Source: a bacterium (GTDB lineage: Bacteria > Bacteroidota > Bacteroidia > Cytophagales > Thermonemataceae). Taken from it: a DNA stretch of 6,894 nt. The translations under genes were made by a program, and so were the position numbers. Below the pieces are notes generated by a model. The model was not told where the DNA came from. It ran no database searches and saw only the letters and a list, made by a program, of their open reading frames with translations. The stretch is taken from the NCBI GenBank assembly GCA_025362415.1, contig JANYGM010000416.1, positions 1 through 6,894 of the forward strand, in the 5' to 3' direction. Of this stretch, positions 6,078 to 6,894 are shown piece after piece (positions within the stretch are counted from its first letter, which is position 1; every line of letters begins with the position of its first letter).

Positions 6078-6713
6078 TTAGTCTTTAAGTTCTGTTAATG
6101 TATCAATTTCTACTGTATGGAAAACTTCGTTAATTCTATTTACGAAAACGCCCAAAAGCAGTACGCTAGTAAATAAATCTAATAAAATACCAATATTTAC
6201 AATCATTGGCATCTCGCTACCAAGTGCCAGAGAAAACAAGAAAATCCCGTTTTCTAAGACCAAATAACCAACAATATGCGTGATAATAGTCTTGCGAATA
6301 ACAATCAATAAAATCCCCACTAAAAGTGCTGAAATAGAGGCAGTAAAGAAGTTTATCTCTAAATGTTCGTCATTGAGTTGGTGTGCAAAAACAAAACTTG
6401 ACACAATAATCAACAAAACAGTAAAAATCACATAGAAACTAAGTTTTTTTACTTCAAAATCCCTTTTTATTTTATTTTTTTTGATGATATTGAAAAGAAA
6501 ATAAGGTACTAAAATAGCTTTAAAAACAAGTGTTTCTACCAAAATAAAGCCCATATTTGCCATAGAAACGTGTCCATATAGCTTCAAAAAAGCCACACCA
6601 AAAAGAAGCAAACCCTGCAATGCCAACATACGAAAATGTGTATCAAAACGGTTAGCAATAGCCATATAAGGCAAAGTCATTGTGAATAATATCACGAGCA
6701 AATCTGGTTTCAT
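6078..6713 (-). CDS. hyfE: HyfE-like membrane subunit (NuoK-like) of an Ehr complex
   Basis: A 211-residue integral membrane protein, about the usual length of hydrogenase-4 component E, with about seven hydrophobic helices. The C-terminal half carries the NuoK-like signature HIVGYLVLENGIFLFSLALG (146-165), in which Glu154 sits mid-membrane, followed by MPMIVNIGILLDLFTSVLLLGVF (168-190) with Asp179. A second membrane glutamate, Glu60, lies in GFILVETLVFKAILVPY, next to Lys65. Such buried acidic residues are the proton-path residues of NuoK and its relatives. A basic loop (KKNKIKRDFEVKK, 78-90) separates the halves. The ATG at 6713 follows an A-run directly after repeat copy 3. The gene is followed at 133 bases by the HyfF homologue, the order seen in hyf and ehr clusters. 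HyfB- and HyfC-like genes would be expected upstream, beyond the window. Confidence 0.88.
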   Translation of the reverse strand: MKPDLLVILFTMTLPYMAIANRFDTHFRMLALQGLLLFGVAFLKLYGHVSMANMGFILVETLVFKAILVPYFLFNIIKKNKIKRDFEVKKLSFYVIFTVLLIIVSSFVFAHQLNDEHLEINFFTASISALLVGILLIVIRKTIITHIVGYLVLENGIFLFSLALGSEMPMIVNIGILLDLFTSVLLLGVFVNRINEVFHTVEIDTLTELKD

Positions 6714-6719
6714 TTTTTT

Positions 6720-6894
6720 AGTGAGTAGTGAAGTAGTGAAATAGTGAGTAGTGAGTAGTGAGTAGTGAGTAGTGAGTAGTGAGTAGTGAGTAGTGAGTAG
6801 TGAGTAGTGAAGTAGTGAGTAGTGAGTAGTGAGTAGTGAGTAGTGAGTAGTGAGTAGTGAAGTAGTGAGTAGTGTTTTTATGTAAACAATGTAT
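6720..6894. repeat. Compound heptamer repeat, copy 3 (cut by the window end)
   Basis: Left arm 6720-6874: 21 units, 17 AGTGAGT, three AGTGAAGT (starting at 6727, 6806, 6856) and one AGTGAAAT (6735), closed by AGTG. The start of the centre follows at 6875-6894 and ends with ACAATGTAT, as in copy 2; its TTTTT opening resembles copy 1. The right arm, if present, lies beyond the window. The array starts six bases upstream of the HyfE-like start codon, so on the minus strand it forms the gene's leader. An 18-base-scale internal duplication is suggested by two similar blocks that each include an AGTGAAGT octamer after a run of heptamers. No gene is seen in these 175 bases. Confidence 0.92.

Overview
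The window comes from an AT-rich bacterial chromosome, most likely a Bacteroidota member of the Cytophagales type. The clues are lysine- and asparagine-rich proteins, short MKK...AQ signal peptides, start codons preceded by A-rich rather than GGAGG leaders, and the pairing of PepSY-like and DUF2490-like envelope proteins. The taxon is inferred from style and was not confirmed by any search.

Layout: bases 1-109 hold the 3' end of a plus-strand short-chain dehydrogenase (FabG type). Everything else that codes is on the minus strand and reads from right to left: a HyfE-like membrane subunit (6713-6078), a HyfF/NuoM-like antiporter-type subunit (5944-4478), a PepSY-like secreted protein (4458-3937), a DUF2490-like envelope protein (3926-3180), an MFS transporter (3143-1959) and a HyfG-like fused NuoC-NuoD subunit (1860-310). 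The HyfE, HyfF and HyfG homologues are parts of one membrane complex of the complex I / group 4 hydrogenase superfamily. The large subunit lacks both cysteine pairs that bind the NiFe centre. The complex is therefore best called an Ehr-type (energy-converting hydrogenase-related) complex rather than a true hydrogenase: probably an ion-pumping oxidoreductase module of unknown electron donor and acceptor. Three unrelated envelope or transport genes sit between the antiporter subunit and the large subunit. The small FeS subunit (HyfI/NuoB) is not in the window.

The most striking non-coding content is a family of compound repeats at 108-308, 5949-6075 and 6720-6894 (the last cut by the window end). 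Each has a left arm of 10 to 21 tandem AGTGAGT heptamers with occasional AGTGAAAT or AGTGAAGT octamers. A short centre containing AATGTAT follows. Where visible, a right arm of inverted, diverged units (CACTAAA, CACTACA, CACTATTT) completes the element. All three face the same way, and they fill almost the whole space between the flanking stop and start codons of the fabG, hyfG, hyfF and hyfE homologues. The arrays have no stop codons on the minus strand, which produces a false N-terminal extension of the HyfF-like reading frame; I place the true start at 5944.

The six minus-strand genes could be one transcript. The gaps inside 1959-5944 are only 10 to 36 bases. The 98-base gap before the large-subunit gene could carry its own weak promoter and contains a perfect short palindrome. 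No tRNA, rRNA, CRISPR array, transposase or phage gene was seen.
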